NCBI GenBank assembly: GCA_015272395.1
Contig: JACYLQ010000008.1
Coordinates: forward strand, 62,001-126,000
Direction of reading: 5' to 3'
DNA from: Calothrix sp. C42_A2020_038
GTDB lineage: Bacteria > Cyanobacteriota > Cyanobacteriia > Cyanobacteriales > Nostocaceae
DNA: 64,000 bases
This document shows, one piece after another, positions 29,064 through 38,093 of the stretch. Position numbers and translations under genes: made by a program. How positions within the stretch are numbered: position 1 is the stretch's first letter; each line of letters begins with the position of its first letter. The notes under the pieces were generated by a model. That model was not told the origin of the DNA, did not search any database, and was given only the letters and a program-made list of their open reading frames with translations.

Positions 29064-29600
29064 CTAAAACTTCTTTGCCGCGCATAATGCACAAACTTCC
29101 CAACGATGAATTTCGCCTTGAGGGGTAGGACATTGGCATTCGGGGCAAAGGGGTAAGTTATGCGAACTCATCTGCACTCTCTTTACCCAGTGTTCAAAAG
29201 TTGCATTAACATCAACTTGAGTATTTGTACTGACTGTGAACTTTATTTTTTCTTGGTGACAAGGATGGTCTTGATGTGAAGGACGTTGTGGTTTGATGGG
29301 CGTATTTATATTATTCCAACCAGCAGTTGAAAAATGAATGTCGGTTAGTGGCGCCGACAATTGTTGATTTACCTTTACAAGTAGAGTTTTACGCTCAAAT
29401 GTCAAAGTTTGCGCCCATGCAGCACTAGATGTTGCTACCCACAAAACATCACGATGAATTGAAACCGGGCGAGTTTTGAGTGCAACAGTATTACCTACTA
29501 TTTGATGCCAGGATTTAAGCAAGATTTGCAGAGGCGGGGTTTGCCAATGACCTCGCGCCTGTAAAATGTCAAGAATATCGCTGACGGATTCTAAAGCCAT
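29064..29600 (-). CDS. DUF721/DciA-like protein with C-terminal zinc ribbon
   Basis: 178 residues from the ATG at 29600; the frame extends to a TTG at 29627 without conserved residues. The first ~100 residues follow the DUF721/DciA pattern: SDILDILQARGHWQ, LLKSWHQIVGNTVALKTRPV, DVLWVATSSAAWAQTLTFER and LVKVNQQL. DciA proteins load the replicative helicase DnaB in bacteria that lack DnaC/DnaI. The last ~35 residues hold two Cys pairs (CPEC and CALC), a probable zinc ribbon added to the DciA core. A helicase-loading role is inference from family. No replication gene is adjacent. Confidence 0.77.
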   Translation of the reverse strand: MALESVSDILDILQARGHWQTPPLQILLKSWHQIVGNTVALKTRPVSIHRDVLWVATSSAAWAQTLTFERKTLLVKVNQQLSAPLTDIHFSTAGWNNINTPIKPQRPSHQDHPCHQEKIKFTVSTNTQVDVNATFEHWVKRVQMSSHNLPLCPECQCPTPQGEIHRWEVCALCAAKKF

Positions 29601-29802
29601 ACAAAAACACAAATTAGCGGGAAACAAGCCTTTTTCCCTACAAATAGGCTGCGGATGTACTAAAAATACAATTTGTTTATAGTTCTAATCTATTGTAATT
29701 TCGCTAAGATTGGCAATAAAGTATGGGAGCAACAATATAATATCTAAGCCAAAATAATCTTCTTAAGTTTATAGGGTTTTATCGCTTGAAGGTGAGTAGG
29801 TA

Positions 29803-31062
29803 ATGAGTCAAAATCCCTTAATGCATCCGGGTAGTCAATTTTCTAAAACTCCTAGCCTGAAACCGCCATTAGCAGCGGCATTAGCTAGTTTAGAAGTACA
29901 ACTTGACCGAGAGTTAGCACGATATCGACGTACACGAACTGGTGGATATCGGGCTTCTAATCAATCCTCAAAACCAGCTTCAATTGGAATAAAGTATTTG
30001 GCTCCGGTGGATAGCACCAGCTTGGAAGATAAAGCTTATTCTCCCCCAGAAGAAAAGCAAAGTGAAATATCTACAACTGAATCCTTACCCAAAACCAATA
30101 TCAATAGACCAGTAACTGATCACAACGAAGTTACCACAACACCCCCACCACCTCCACCACCGCCAAGCACCAAAGCCCCAGTTACAATTGACTCATCACC
30201 ACAGGCGCCTACTACATCTCAATCACAAAACAGTGGTAGTAGCATCGTGCCAGTTAATACAGTTGAAACCGAGTCGAGTCAAAATATTGCTTCCGAAAAT
30301 TCTAAAGACCAACCCGATGATTATTTGGAATCTTCAGAAGCTCTTTTGCGAAGTTTAACGGAAGAAGCTCCGAAAGAACAGAAAAAACCAACTACTAACG
30401 ATAGTCTGCTTTCCCCTCTAGGAATTGGTTCAATTTTACTATTACTAATGGCAAGTATCATTTTGGGATATGTAATCATAAATCCTAAAAGTTTGCCACA
30501 ATTTAGCGTTGCTAGTTTGTTTAAACGCAATTCAAACGCAACTAATACTGATAGTGGCGCCAAACCAAGCAGTAACAGCAACAGCCAAGTCGCGCAACCT
30601 CAATTAACACCGATACCAAGATATCCCAACCTTGCCAAAGATGAATTTCCAGAAGTTAATAGCCCTAATGATGTTGTTGGTTTAAAACCAAAGCCAAAAC
30701 CAACCCCAACTACTCCACCTGAAAATCCCTTGACTGTTGTGAGTCCTGTTCCATCAGCAGTTGTAGAAAATCCTGCACCAGCTACAAATACGCCAACATC
30801 ATCACCAATCGCTACACCTACACCCACAAAAGAAATACCGATTTCTGATCTCAAACCCTCAGCAGATGGCTTTTATCATATAGTTATAGACAATAGTAGT
30901 CAAAGCGCTTTAACTAACGCACGTAAACTTGTTCCAGATGCATATTTGTCGCCCGATGGCAAATTAATTTATCTTGGTGCAATTAAAAATAAAGAAAAAG
31001 CTCAAGCATTGCTTAACGAAATCAGAGCCAAAGGAATCAATGCTAGAATTCGACAACCGTGA
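29803..31062 (+). CDS. Proline-rich single-pass protein with C-terminal SPOR-like domain
   Basis: 419 residues. The N-terminal ~200 are disordered and rich in Pro, Ser, Thr and Gln, with a run of nine prolines near residue 115. One membrane helix at about 207-224 (GIGSILLLLMASIILGYVI) is followed by another Pro/Thr linker. The C-terminal ~65 residues (FYHIVIDNSSQSAL, LIYLGAIKNKEKAQALLNEI, GINARI) look like a SPOR domain, which binds denuded peptidoglycan. An envelope or cell-division role is plausible. It lies 17 bases upstream of the PspA-like gene and may share its transcript. Confidence 0.77.
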   Translation: MSQNPLMHPGSQFSKTPSLKPPLAAALASLEVQLDRELARYRRTRTGGYRASNQSSKPASIGIKYLAPVDSTSLEDKAYSPPEEKQSEISTTESLPKTNINRPVTDHNEVTTTPPPPPPPPSTKAPVTIDSSPQAPTTSQSQNSGSSIVPVNTVETESSQNIASENSKDQPDDYLESSEALLRSLTEEAPKEQKKPTTNDSLLSPLGIGSILLLLMASIILGYVIINPKSLPQFSVASLFKRNSNATNTDSGAKPSSNSNSQVAQPQLTPIPRYPNLAKDEFPEVNSPNDVVGLKPKPKPTPTTPPENPLTVVSPVPSAVVENPAPATNTPTSSPIATPTPTKEIPISDLKPSADGFYHIVIDNSSQSALTNARKLVPDAYLSPDGKLIYLGAIKNKEKAQALLNEIRAKGINARIRQP

Positions 31063-31079
31063 AATAACTGCTGAGTATT

Positions 31080-31787
31080 ATGGGATTTTTAGACAGGATT
31101 ACACGTGTAGTACGTGCGAACGTGAATAGTTGGGTAGCATCTTCGGAAGATCCAGAGAAAGTTTTGGAGCAGACCGTAATCGAAATGCAGGATAATTTAA
31201 TCCAGTTACGGCAGGCAGTAGCAAGTGCAATAGCCACCCAAAAGCGGACTGAACGTCAAGTTGCGAATGCTCAAGTAGCAGCAGACGAATGGTACAGACG
31301 CTCCAAACTTGCCCTTGGACAAGGTAATGAAACTCTTGCGCGCGAAGCACTGATTAAACGTAAGAGTTATCAGGAAACTTCAATTGCTCTGTCTGTCCAA
31401 ATTGAGCAGCAAAACAGTGTAGTTGCTACACTAAAAAAAGATATGCGAACGCTCGAACTAAAAATTGCCGAAATCAAAACTAAAAAAGATATGTATATTG
31501 CCCGTGCGCGTTCAGCACAGGCCTCACTACGACTTCAAGAACTTGTAGGTGAGCTTTCGGGTGGTGCAACAAGTATTTTTGAACGTGTTGAAGAGAAAAT
31601 ATTACAGATTGAAGCACAAAGAGAAGTAACTTATATTACTAGCGAAGAAAATTTAGAAAAGAAATTTTTAGCTCACCTTGAATCGAGCGATAATGATGTA
31701 GATACAGAACTTGCGGCAATGAAGGCTGAGATTTCAAATCCCATGATCAATAAACCAGAGTCACAAAGTATATCTGTATTGGAATAA
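31080..31787 (+). CDS. pspA: PspA/IM30-family membrane-remodelling protein (no C-terminal extension)
   Basis: 235 residues, almost wholly helical coiled coil. The amphipathic N-terminal helix MGFLDRITRVVRANVNSWV is followed by SEDPEKVLEQTVIEMQDNLI and the hairpin helices with KRTERQVANAQVA. ESCRT-III-like PspA proteins coat and repair membranes. It lacks the extra C-terminal helix of Vipp1, so I class it as the PspA-type paralogue. It lies 17 bases after the SPOR gene and 160 bases before vipp1. Confidence 0.88.
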   Translation: MGFLDRITRVVRANVNSWVASSEDPEKVLEQTVIEMQDNLIQLRQAVASAIATQKRTERQVANAQVAADEWYRRSKLALGQGNETLAREALIKRKSYQETSIALSVQIEQQNSVVATLKKDMRTLELKIAEIKTKKDMYIARARSAQASLRLQELVGELSGGATSIFERVEEKILQIEAQREVTYITSEENLEKKFLAHLESSDNDVDTELAAMKAEISNPMINKPESQSISVLE

Positions 31788-31947
31788 AATTTAACAGTGC
31801 TTACGGAGAATCGACCATATTTTAGGAAGAAAGATACTGGGGGGGCACAATCCAAAAAAGAAAGATTAAATTTAAATTAGGTAGTTAGTTAATAGTAAAA
31901 AACCAAACCGCTGAAGAAGTAGCGCGTAAATCTCAAAGGAAAAAGTT

Positions 31948-32730
31948 ATGGGTTTATTCGACAGAATTAGACGAGTGGTCAGTGCAAATCTCAACGACAT
32001 GGTGAGCAAAGCCGAAGATCCTGAAAAGATGCTTGAACAAGCCATCCTGGAAATGCAGGAAGACTTGGTTCAGTTACGTCAGGGTGTTGCTCAGGCAATT
32101 GCGGCACAAAAGCGTACTGAGAAACAATATAACGATGCACAAAACGAAATCAACAAGTGGCAGCGTAATGCACAACTCGCACTGCAAAAAGGTGATGAAA
32201 ATTTAGCTCGTCAAGCTCTAGAAAGGAAAAAAACTTTTACCGATTCTGGAAACGCGCTGAAAGCAAGTTTAGACCAGCAAACAACGCAAGTCGAAACTCT
32301 TAAACGCAACTTAATCCAGCTTGAGAGTAAAATTTCTGAGGCAAAAACCAAGAAAGAAATGCTCAAAGCTCGCATTACTGCGGCCAAAGCTCAAGAACAG
32401 CTTCAAGGTATGGTGCGCGGAATGAATACATCCAGCGCAATGGCAGCTTTTGAGCGGATGGAAGAAAAAGTTCTCATGCAAGAAGCGCGCGCTCAATCAG
32501 CAGCAGAGTTAGCAGGGGCCGATTTAGAAACTCAATTTGCGAAACTAGAAGCAGGTAGCGACATCGATGACGAGTTAGCTGCACTGAAACAGCAAATACT
32601 TAGTCCAGGGACTCCAACCAATCAACCTCAGTTACCCGCAGAAACTAGTGGACAGCCATCAACTTCAAAACCTGATGAAGTAGTTGATGCTGAGTTAGAA
32701 TCGCTCCGTAAGCAGCTCGACCAAATGTAA
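31948..32730 (+). CDS. vipp1: Vipp1/IM30, thylakoid membrane biogenesis protein
   Basis: 260 residues of the same family as the preceding gene. The segments NLNDMVSKAEDPEKMLEQA and SAMAAFERMEEKVL match Vipp1. After the PspA core (to about residue 215) a Pro/Thr/Ser-rich linker leads to a final helix, DAELESLRKQLDQM, the C-terminal extension that defines Vipp1. It maintains thylakoid and plasma membranes by forming rings and rods. AAAGGA seven bases before the ATG is a good ribosome-binding site. It ends in a terminator at 32772-32809. Confidence 0.93.
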   Translation: MGLFDRIRRVVSANLNDMVSKAEDPEKMLEQAILEMQEDLVQLRQGVAQAIAAQKRTEKQYNDAQNEINKWQRNAQLALQKGDENLARQALERKKTFTDSGNALKASLDQQTTQVETLKRNLIQLESKISEAKTKKEMLKARITAAKAQEQLQGMVRGMNTSSAMAAFERMEEKVLMQEARAQSAAELAGADLETQFAKLEAGSDIDDELAALKQQILSPGTPTNQPQLPAETSGQPSTSKPDEVVDAELESLRKQLDQM

Positions 32731-32771
32731 AAATATATATACTAATCGATATTTTTACGAATTTTTGCATT

Positions 32772-32809
32772 AATCCCACAAACAGGTATTTGTGGGATTT
32801 TGCTTTTTT
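32772..32809 (+). terminator. Rho-independent terminator of vipp1
   Basis: AATCCCACAAA-loop-TTTGTGGGATT followed by TTGCTTTTTT. Eleven perfect pairs, about 40 bases after the vipp1 stop. Confidence 0.88.
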
Positions 32810-32826
32810 GGGATAGTCTTAGAAAT

Positions 32827-33171
32827 ATGAATTACGACACCGCGCGCAAAGTTCTCATTGAACAGACGATTACAAACCAAGACAATCCCGATGCCCTGCT
32901 GATACGGATGCAGCAGGGCAAACCACCTATTCCTGGTCAAGTAACATCAATACTATTAGCTTTAAAAGTCACGTTTGAAGCCCTCAAGGAAGTAACAACG
33001 TTAGACCGTGAACTTGCGTATGCTTTGTATTTATTATCTATAAGAACACAACAGCTATTCGCAGTCGGTCGTAAAAACGGTATCGATTGGCCTCCCGTAT
33101 TCAAAGAAGATTTATTAAGAATTGCAGCAGCTTGCGAAAGCATTTTTTCTGGAACTTGGCGAAATAGTTAG
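32827..33171 (+). CDS. Conserved cyanobacterial protein, unknown function
   Basis: 114 residues starting MNYDTARKVLIEQTITNQD. A longer frame begins at 32800 inside the terminator and is unlikely. It is mostly helical, with the conserved-looking stretch ALLIRMQQGKPPIPGQVTSI, then LDRELAYALYLLSIRTQQLF and DWPPVFKEDLLRIAAACESI. I recall relatives across cyanobacteria that carry doubtful names such as dethiobiotin synthetase, but no P-loop is present, so that name is not supported. Its stop codon lies inside a hairpin repeat at 33166-33210. Confidence 0.77.
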   Translation: MNYDTARKVLIEQTITNQDNPDALLIRMQQGKPPIPGQVTSILLALKVTFEALKEVTTLDRELAYALYLLSIRTQQLFAVGRKNGIDWPPVFKEDLLRIAAACESIFSGTWRNS

Positions 33172-33210
33172 GAGTTATCACTCATAACTCCTAAGTCCTA
33201 ACTCCTAACT
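33166..33210. terminator. ACTCCTAA hairpin between convergent genes
   Basis: AGTTAGGAGTTAT (33166-33178) pairs with ATAACTCCTAA (33184-33194) or with TAACTCCTAACT (33199-33210). It includes the TAG stop of the upstream gene and nearly reaches the stop of the next. Same unit as at 16546-16605. Confidence 0.65.
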
Positions 33211-33213
33211 TTG

Positions 33214-33804
33214 TTACCGATTTCGCAATTCAGCTTCGAGTTTATCAAGGTCGGTTTTTAATAGCACAGTCATTTGGCCTGTGAAAGCTTTACCATTTTT
33301 AGGTTTGGCAATTTCCATCCAGTAAGCGTAGCGGTCTCCCATTCTTAATTCCCCACGTAATGCTTCGCGAATTGGGGTTCTTGCTAAACGTGCTGAGTTG
33401 ATCGCGCTTTGGTTTGGATAGTCGTAAATTACTTGCGCGCGCTTGAAATCTTGATATATATCTAAACCGTAAATTATCCGCAGTGATTCTTGCAGGCGTT
33501 CAAAGCTCATGCCGTTAATCGCATCGTACATCGCGATTTTTTCTGTCCGTATTTTACTGCGGTCTCTTAGAAAACCAATGCGACCTGGGGGTAATACCGA
33601 AGCTTGAAAGGTAAAGCGTTGCGCTGCTGTATCACTCTTTTGAATATAAAAACGCTCACCAATACGAGGTTTCAGCGTTGGATGTCCTTTTATCCACGCA
33701 CCAACTTCTTCGGTGGTTTGTCCGGGTAGTGCGTTTGCATGGTTTGTAAAAGTTAGGAGGGCAATAGGTAACAGCCAAAGACGGATGAGTTGCTTTTTTA
33801 GCAT
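33214..33804 (-). CDS. Exported protein of unknown function
   Basis: 196 residues with a classical signal peptide: basic start MLKKQLIR, hydrophobic core LWLLPIALLTFT, cleavage after ANA (about residue 25). The mature part is basic and charged, with GERFYIQKSDTAAQRFTFQA and the C-terminal QMTVLLKTDLDKLEAELRNR. No domain is recognised and there are no cysteines, so it is probably a periplasmic or lumenal protein. Convergent with the gene at 32827 and separated by only ~40 bases. Confidence 0.72.
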   Translation of the reverse strand: MLKKQLIRLWLLPIALLTFTNHANALPGQTTEEVGAWIKGHPTLKPRIGERFYIQKSDTAAQRFTFQASVLPPGRIGFLRDRSKIRTEKIAMYDAINGMSFERLQESLRIIYGLDIYQDFKRAQVIYDYPNQSAINSARLARTPIREALRGELRMGDRYAYWMEIAKPKNGKAFTGQMTVLLKTDLDKLEAELRNR

Positions 33805-34077
33805 TTTTCATTTAAGGGATTATACTGTGATTTCCCCGGTATAAAGATGGGGTAATATTAGTTTTCCCTTTTTTGGTAAGATTTACCTCACTTAGACTTG
33901 ACAATCAAAAGTTTTATCTTTCCCCCGCTTATAAATATCTGGACAAAACTACTCACAGATCGTCAAATCTAGACAACTACGTTTATGAGTTGTGAAAAAT
34001 TATATCCCCGTAGAGACGCAATTTAATCGCGTCTCTACAATATCGAATTTTACGAATGACGCGCGGACTGCTGTGTA

Positions 34078-35157
34078 TCAAAATCTGATGTAAACATCAA
34101 CATCATCAAACATTTCTTCAAAAAGCTCTTCCATCGTTTCCTTTTGTAAGGAGCGCAATACTTCGGGGCCGCGTAGAAACTCCTTAATACCTATTTTGTT
34201 TTGATGAAAATCTTGGACATAATCACGTATCTGAGAAATTATATAAATCTGATTTTCAAGTTGTTCGGTTATCTGATCTAGAGGGTCTACTCCTTGCTTT
34301 CTGAATTTTCGGAAGTCAGTTACCATTCCACCTTGAGGTGTCTTTTTTGCTTCACGAAGTTCAGCTTTCAAAGTTTCAAATTGTTTTTTAAGAACTTCAT
34401 TTTGTTGTTGGATACGCGCACATTTCCTACTTAAATCGTCTTCATTACTGCTATCAATTTTTTCTCCAACCTGATGCTGCTGCTCAATTTCTAGAAGTCG
34501 AGCTAAATCTCCTTCTTGATAAGCTCGATTTATCTCTTTCATAATTTCGGTGTTACGCTCCTGAATGTCGTTATCAGCAGCTTTATCAGGATGAAAAATT
34601 TCAGCTAAACGCAAAAATATATGACGAATCTTTTTTGAGGATTCACTGCGAATTGCTGAAGGAGATTCTATTTCTGAATCTGTATGATAATAATAATGTC
34701 TTGATTGATTTGAGTCGTTAAAATCTTCATCTTCTTCTGCTTGGTCAATTTCTATATCTTGCATTTCGACTGGTTTGGGACTAATAATTTCAGCGTATTG
34801 GAGACTATGATAAATTTCTTCAATCTTCTTTTTATTTTGCTTACTAAGTTTTTTATTTTTGATAATTTCTTCAAAGATAGTATGAATTTCTTGATCTATA
34901 ACTGCTATTTTCTGAAAATTTGGAGTTGCTCGACTAAATACCTCTGTTGCAATAGTACGCATTTGTTCAATAAATTTCTCTAGCTCTGTGCGTTTCTTCT
35001 TTATTTGCTGAAGTAATTTTTGGTGTTGAGTTTCCAGACCTTCTAACCGCAGATGAACTTCGCTTGGTGCTAGAGTTGCTGTACCCATTGCTGTACTCGT
35101 AGTTTTATTGCTAGTAGTGGTAGTACGCTGTTTTGCTGGTGAAGATTTGCGAGGCAT
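34078..35157 (-). CDS. Coiled-coil protein with an embedded J-domain-like segment
   Basis: 359 residues. The N-terminal ~30 are Lys/Thr/Ser-rich and disordered, followed by a long coiled coil (about 30-110, QHQKLLQQIKKKRTELEKF). At about 180-230 is a J-domain-like stretch: SKKIRHIFLRLAEIFHPDKA, with the HPD tripeptide, then EINRAYQEGDLARLLEIEQQ. A second coiled coil (ARIQQQNEVLKKQFETLKAE) and an acidic C-terminus follow. J domains stimulate DnaK ATPase. The unusual central placement suggests a dedicated co-chaperone or a structural protein. It is flanked by gaps, so context gives no clue. Confidence 0.75.
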   Translation of the reverse strand: MPRKSSPAKQRTTTTSNKTTSTAMGTATLAPSEVHLRLEGLETQHQKLLQQIKKKRTELEKFIEQMRTIATEVFSRATPNFQKIAVIDQEIHTIFEEIIKNKKLSKQNKKKIEEIYHSLQYAEIISPKPVEMQDIEIDQAEEDEDFNDSNQSRHYYYHTDSEIESPSAIRSESSKKIRHIFLRLAEIFHPDKAADNDIQERNTEIMKEINRAYQEGDLARLLEIEQQHQVGEKIDSSNEDDLSRKCARIQQQNEVLKKQFETLKAELREAKKTPQGGMVTDFRKFRKQGVDPLDQITEQLENQIYIISQIRDYVQDFHQNKIGIKEFLRGPEVLRSLQKETMEELFEEMFDDVDVYIRF

Positions 35158-35403
35158 GACGATAGAGTAAATTAAAGGGTGCTTACCGAATCATTTTGAA
35201 CTAGATTGACACGAAAATTCACAAAAGTTACTTTTCACAACAAAAAATTAATCCTGAGTACTCATATTATGTCCGGTCGCATACAATTAGGTGAAACAAT
35301 TCAAGTAGAAATTTTAAGTAATGGTGAGGAATTAATAAGATGACTAACTATAAACAATTAAGCGAACTCTAAGGAAAACAATGTATAAAATTTTATCTTT
35401 TGC

Positions 35404-36447
35404 TTAAGGTGAGTTACAATAAGGCTTGATAGCGACTTTAATTACTTTTCGCTGATGCATATCCTTAAATACCTGTTGCAAATCTTGCAGAGGACGGTGT
35501 TCGCTAATTAATAGCTCAAAAGGTATTTTACGACTAGCGATGAGTGAAAGCGCTTCACGAACAAAGTGGGGAGTATTATGGAATACACCTTTAAGAGTTA
35601 ATTCACTGTAATGTAATTCCTCTGTATTCACATTGATAGTTGTATTTTTTGGGCACCCACCAAATAAGTTAACAGTGGCGCCAGGGCGAGCGCAAGCAAT
35701 TGCTGTTTCCCAAACGCTGGGAACTCCTGTTGCTTCTATGACGATATCAGCACCTAAATTATTGGTTAGTTCTTTGACAAGAGTCACAATATCAGGATTT
35801 GTATGGTAATTAAAAGTTTTTGCTGCACCGAATTTAGTGGCTATTTCTAATCTTTGATCATTACCGCCAAACACAATTACTTCTACATCACAATCATGAG
35901 CTAGTTTAGCAACAAACATCAAGCCAATTGCACCATCACCTAGCAGTACAATTCTTGAACCTGGTTTAACATCAGAGCGAGCAATACCATGCAGTACACA
36001 TGCTAATGGTTCGGTCATTGCTGCAAGCTCAAAAGGTAAATTATCAGGAAGCAACAATAAATTATGCTCAACAATGGGTGCCGGAATCTTGAGATACTCT
36101 GCAAATGTACCGTTATTCCAAGTTAAATTTGGACATAGGGAATATTCTTGCTTTTGACAAAAAAAACAGTAACCGCATGGTGCAGAATTATTAGCAACAA
36201 CAGCATCGCCTATTTTCCATTTTGTCACACCTGAACCAACGGCAACAATTTTTCCAGCAGCTTCATGTCCAAACAAACTCGGAGGTTTAATCATTTTGGC
36301 GTGACCACCACGGCGCCAGACTTTCAAGTCAGTACCACAAGTTGTTGCAGCAACAACTTTGATTACAACTTCACCGTTACCGGGCAAGGGATCTGCTACA
36401 TGTTGAAGTTGTAATTCTTCTTGACCATAAAGCAAAGCAGCAAGCAA
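35404..36447 (-). CDS. Zinc-dependent alcohol/polyol dehydrogenase (MDR family)
   Basis: 347 residues. Catalytic zinc ligands are Cys37 (TTCGTD) and His61-Glu62 (FGHEAAGKI), and the structural zinc loop is PCGYCFFCQKQEYSLC. The nucleotide fold contains VLLGDGAIGLMFVAKLA, a variant of GxGxxG. The family pattern is nearest to sorbitol/threonine dehydrogenase-type MDR enzymes. The electron acceptor is probably NAD(H), but the substrate is not predictable. It is monocistronic. Confidence 0.9.
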   Translation of the reverse strand: MLAALLYGQEELQLQHVADPLPGNGEVVIKVVAATTCGTDLKVWRRGGHAKMIKPPSLFGHEAAGKIVAVGSGVTKWKIGDAVVANNSAPCGYCFFCQKQEYSLCPNLTWNNGTFAEYLKIPAPIVEHNLLLLPDNLPFELAAMTEPLACVLHGIARSDVKPGSRIVLLGDGAIGLMFVAKLAHDCDVEVIVFGGNDQRLEIATKFGAAKTFNYHTNPDIVTLVKELTNNLGADIVIEATGVPSVWETAIACARPGATVNLFGGCPKNTTINVNTEELHYSELTLKGVFHNTPHFVREALSLIASRKIPFELLISEHRPLQDLQQVFKDMHQRKVIKVAIKPYCNSP

Positions 36448-36680
36448 ACTTTACACCTCACAACAGATGAGCTTCATTTAATTTTATCAGGGTTGGTTTG
36501 CCAAAATGCAAACTAACCCTGATAAACATCAAACTGCTCTGGTTAGGGGTTGGGTTTTTAGTTAAGATTGAGACTTTTCAAACAACCTCTACAAATTGGG
36601 AAACTTTATTAAAACCAATTAGTTCAAGAAATCAAAAAAGAAATCAAAAAATTGGGAACTCACTGCTTTGAAGCTACGTC

Positions 36681-36869
36681 TCATGGGGAAACTGCTGTCT
36701 GCGATAATATTCCGATACTTCTAGTTTCTGCTGTAGGCACTCGGTTCACTGTTAGCAGAGAAACCTCTTGACGGCAAGATTGACATAGCCAGAAAACTTT
36801 ACCGTGGCGAACGTGACGCAACAGCATGGAACTACCACAACAGGGACAACTGTTGGCTCTCATACTCAT
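36681..36869 (-). CDS. Small zinc-ribbon protein (62 aa), paralogue of the 4222 gene
   Basis: 62 residues starting MSMRANSCPCCGSSMLLRHV. The CPCC pair (residues 8-11) and the CQSC pair near residue 30 form a zinc-ribbon pattern, followed by RQEVSLLTV and a variable tail. AAGGAGA lies nine bases before the ATG, a strong site. It shares the CPCC...LLRHVR...CRQ core with the 48-residue product of 4222-4368, so this is a small gene family. The neighbouring glycosyltransferase gene is upstream on the same strand, 69 bases away. Confidence 0.75.
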   Translation of the reverse strand: MSMRANSCPCCGSSMLLRHVRHGKVFWLCQSCRQEVSLLTVNRVPTAETRSIGILSQTAVSP

Positions 36870-36938
36870 ACTATTGTTCTCCTTTTAAAAAATGTGTTGA
36901 TCTGCGTTGATTAAACAACTACCCTATGTTGGATTTGG

Positions 36939-38093
36939 TTAAAATTGGATTTTGGCAGCGTGAATTCGTCCGTTCTGATTAATCCGGTCTTGAATGATTT
37001 TTTCGTATACCCTCTCGTAACCATCAACCATACGGGCTACGCTAAAGTTGTCTTCTACATGTTTGCGACATTGATAACGGCTAAGTTGCAATGCTACTGG
37101 AATCATTGCTGCCATTTCCTCATAGCTATTACATACCATCCCAGTTACACCGTGGGCAATAACCTCTGGTACAGCACCCATATTCATTGCAATCACTGGC
37201 GTACCAGTTGCCATTGACTCAATCATCACTAAACCAAAAGGTTCTCTCCATGTGATTGGAAAGAGTGCAATCGTAGCATTTCCTAAAAGTTCAACTTTCT
37301 CGGCATTATTCACTTCACCAAGATACTCGATTTGCTTACCGTCAATTTGCGGTGCAATTTCGCGCTCGAAGAACTCTACATCTACTAAATCAACTTTTCC
37401 AGCCATTTTCAGGCGCCATCCAGTTGCACGCGCAATTGCAATTGCATGATGCGGACCTTTTTCGGGTGAAAAGCGTCCTAAGAATGCTAAATAAGGTGTT
37501 TGTCCTTGTGGTTGATCAATGAATGGGTAATCACTTGGGTTAATACCGTTGTAAACTGTATCAACGTAGTTAAGGTTAATTTGACGTTGTGTGTTGCTAA
37601 TGCTAACGTATGCTTGCTTCTGATGATGAGTGTAAACGTTTATATTTTCACTGTTAAAACTGCCGTGCAAAGTATGCACCGTTGGTGTTGGCACAAAATT
37701 CGCCAAAGCTAAGGCTGATACTCCTACATGGGAATGAATAATGTCGAATTCCGCAGCTCGCTGGTAAACTTTGCTAAGTTCGAGCGTCTCGTACACCGAA
37801 TATTCCCTAAAATTAGGATCTAAACGTAATGCACGTGGACAAATTGCTTCTAGCTTTGCGTCGGTGTGTGAATCTCCAGATGCAAATAAAGTAACATCGT
37901 GACCTCGACGTACCAGTTCATCTGTAAGATGACTCACTACCAGTTCGATTCCTCCGTAAGTTGGAGGTGGAACTCGTTCCCATAAAGGAGCAACTTGAGC
38001 GATTTTCATAACTTGTTTTGGTTCAGCAGGTGAAAAAGCCCTGTACATCAGGACTTGTATCAGATTTTCGGTTGAGTATTTATACTCTTCCAT
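36939..38093 (-). CDS. Glycosyltransferase family 4 protein
   Basis: A GT-B retaining glycosyltransferase of up to 384 residues. The conserved part begins MKIAQVAPLWERVPPPTYGG, equivalent to an ATG at 38009, so the first 28 residues may not be translated; neither start has a clear ribosome-binding site. The acceptor domain has GGIELVVSHLTDELVRRGHD. The donor domain has FLGRFSPEKGPHHAIAIARA and the E-x7-E block EPFGLVMIESMATGTPVIA. It likely adds sugars in exopolysaccharide, glycolipid or sucrose-type chemistry. The sugar is unknown. Confidence 0.93.
   Translation of the reverse strand: MEEYKYSTENLIQVLMYRAFSPAEPKQVMKIAQVAPLWERVPPPTYGGIELVVSHLTDELVRRGHDVTLFASGDSHTDAKLEAICPRALRLDPNFREYSVYETLELSKVYQRAAEFDIIHSHVGVSALALANFVPTPTVHTLHGSFNSENINVYTHHQKQAYVSISNTQRQINLNYVDTVYNGINPSDYPFIDQPQGQTPYLAFLGRFSPEKGPHHAIAIARATGWRLKMAGKVDLVDVEFFEREIAPQIDGKQIEYLGEVNNAEKVELLGNATIALFPITWREPFGLVMIESMATGTPVIAMNMGAVPEVIAHGVTGMVCNSYEEMAAMIPVALQLSRYQCRKHVEDNFSVARMVDGYERVYEKIIQDRINQNGRIHAAKIQF

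Noticed and set aside
32827-33171. Dethiobiotin synthetase
   Set aside because: I recall this name for similar cyanobacterial proteins, but there is no P-loop and the length is half that of BioD.
35269-35343. 24-codon frame starting MSGRIQLGETIQ
   Set aside because: Too short, without a ribosome-binding site; it may be a remnant but nothing supports expression.
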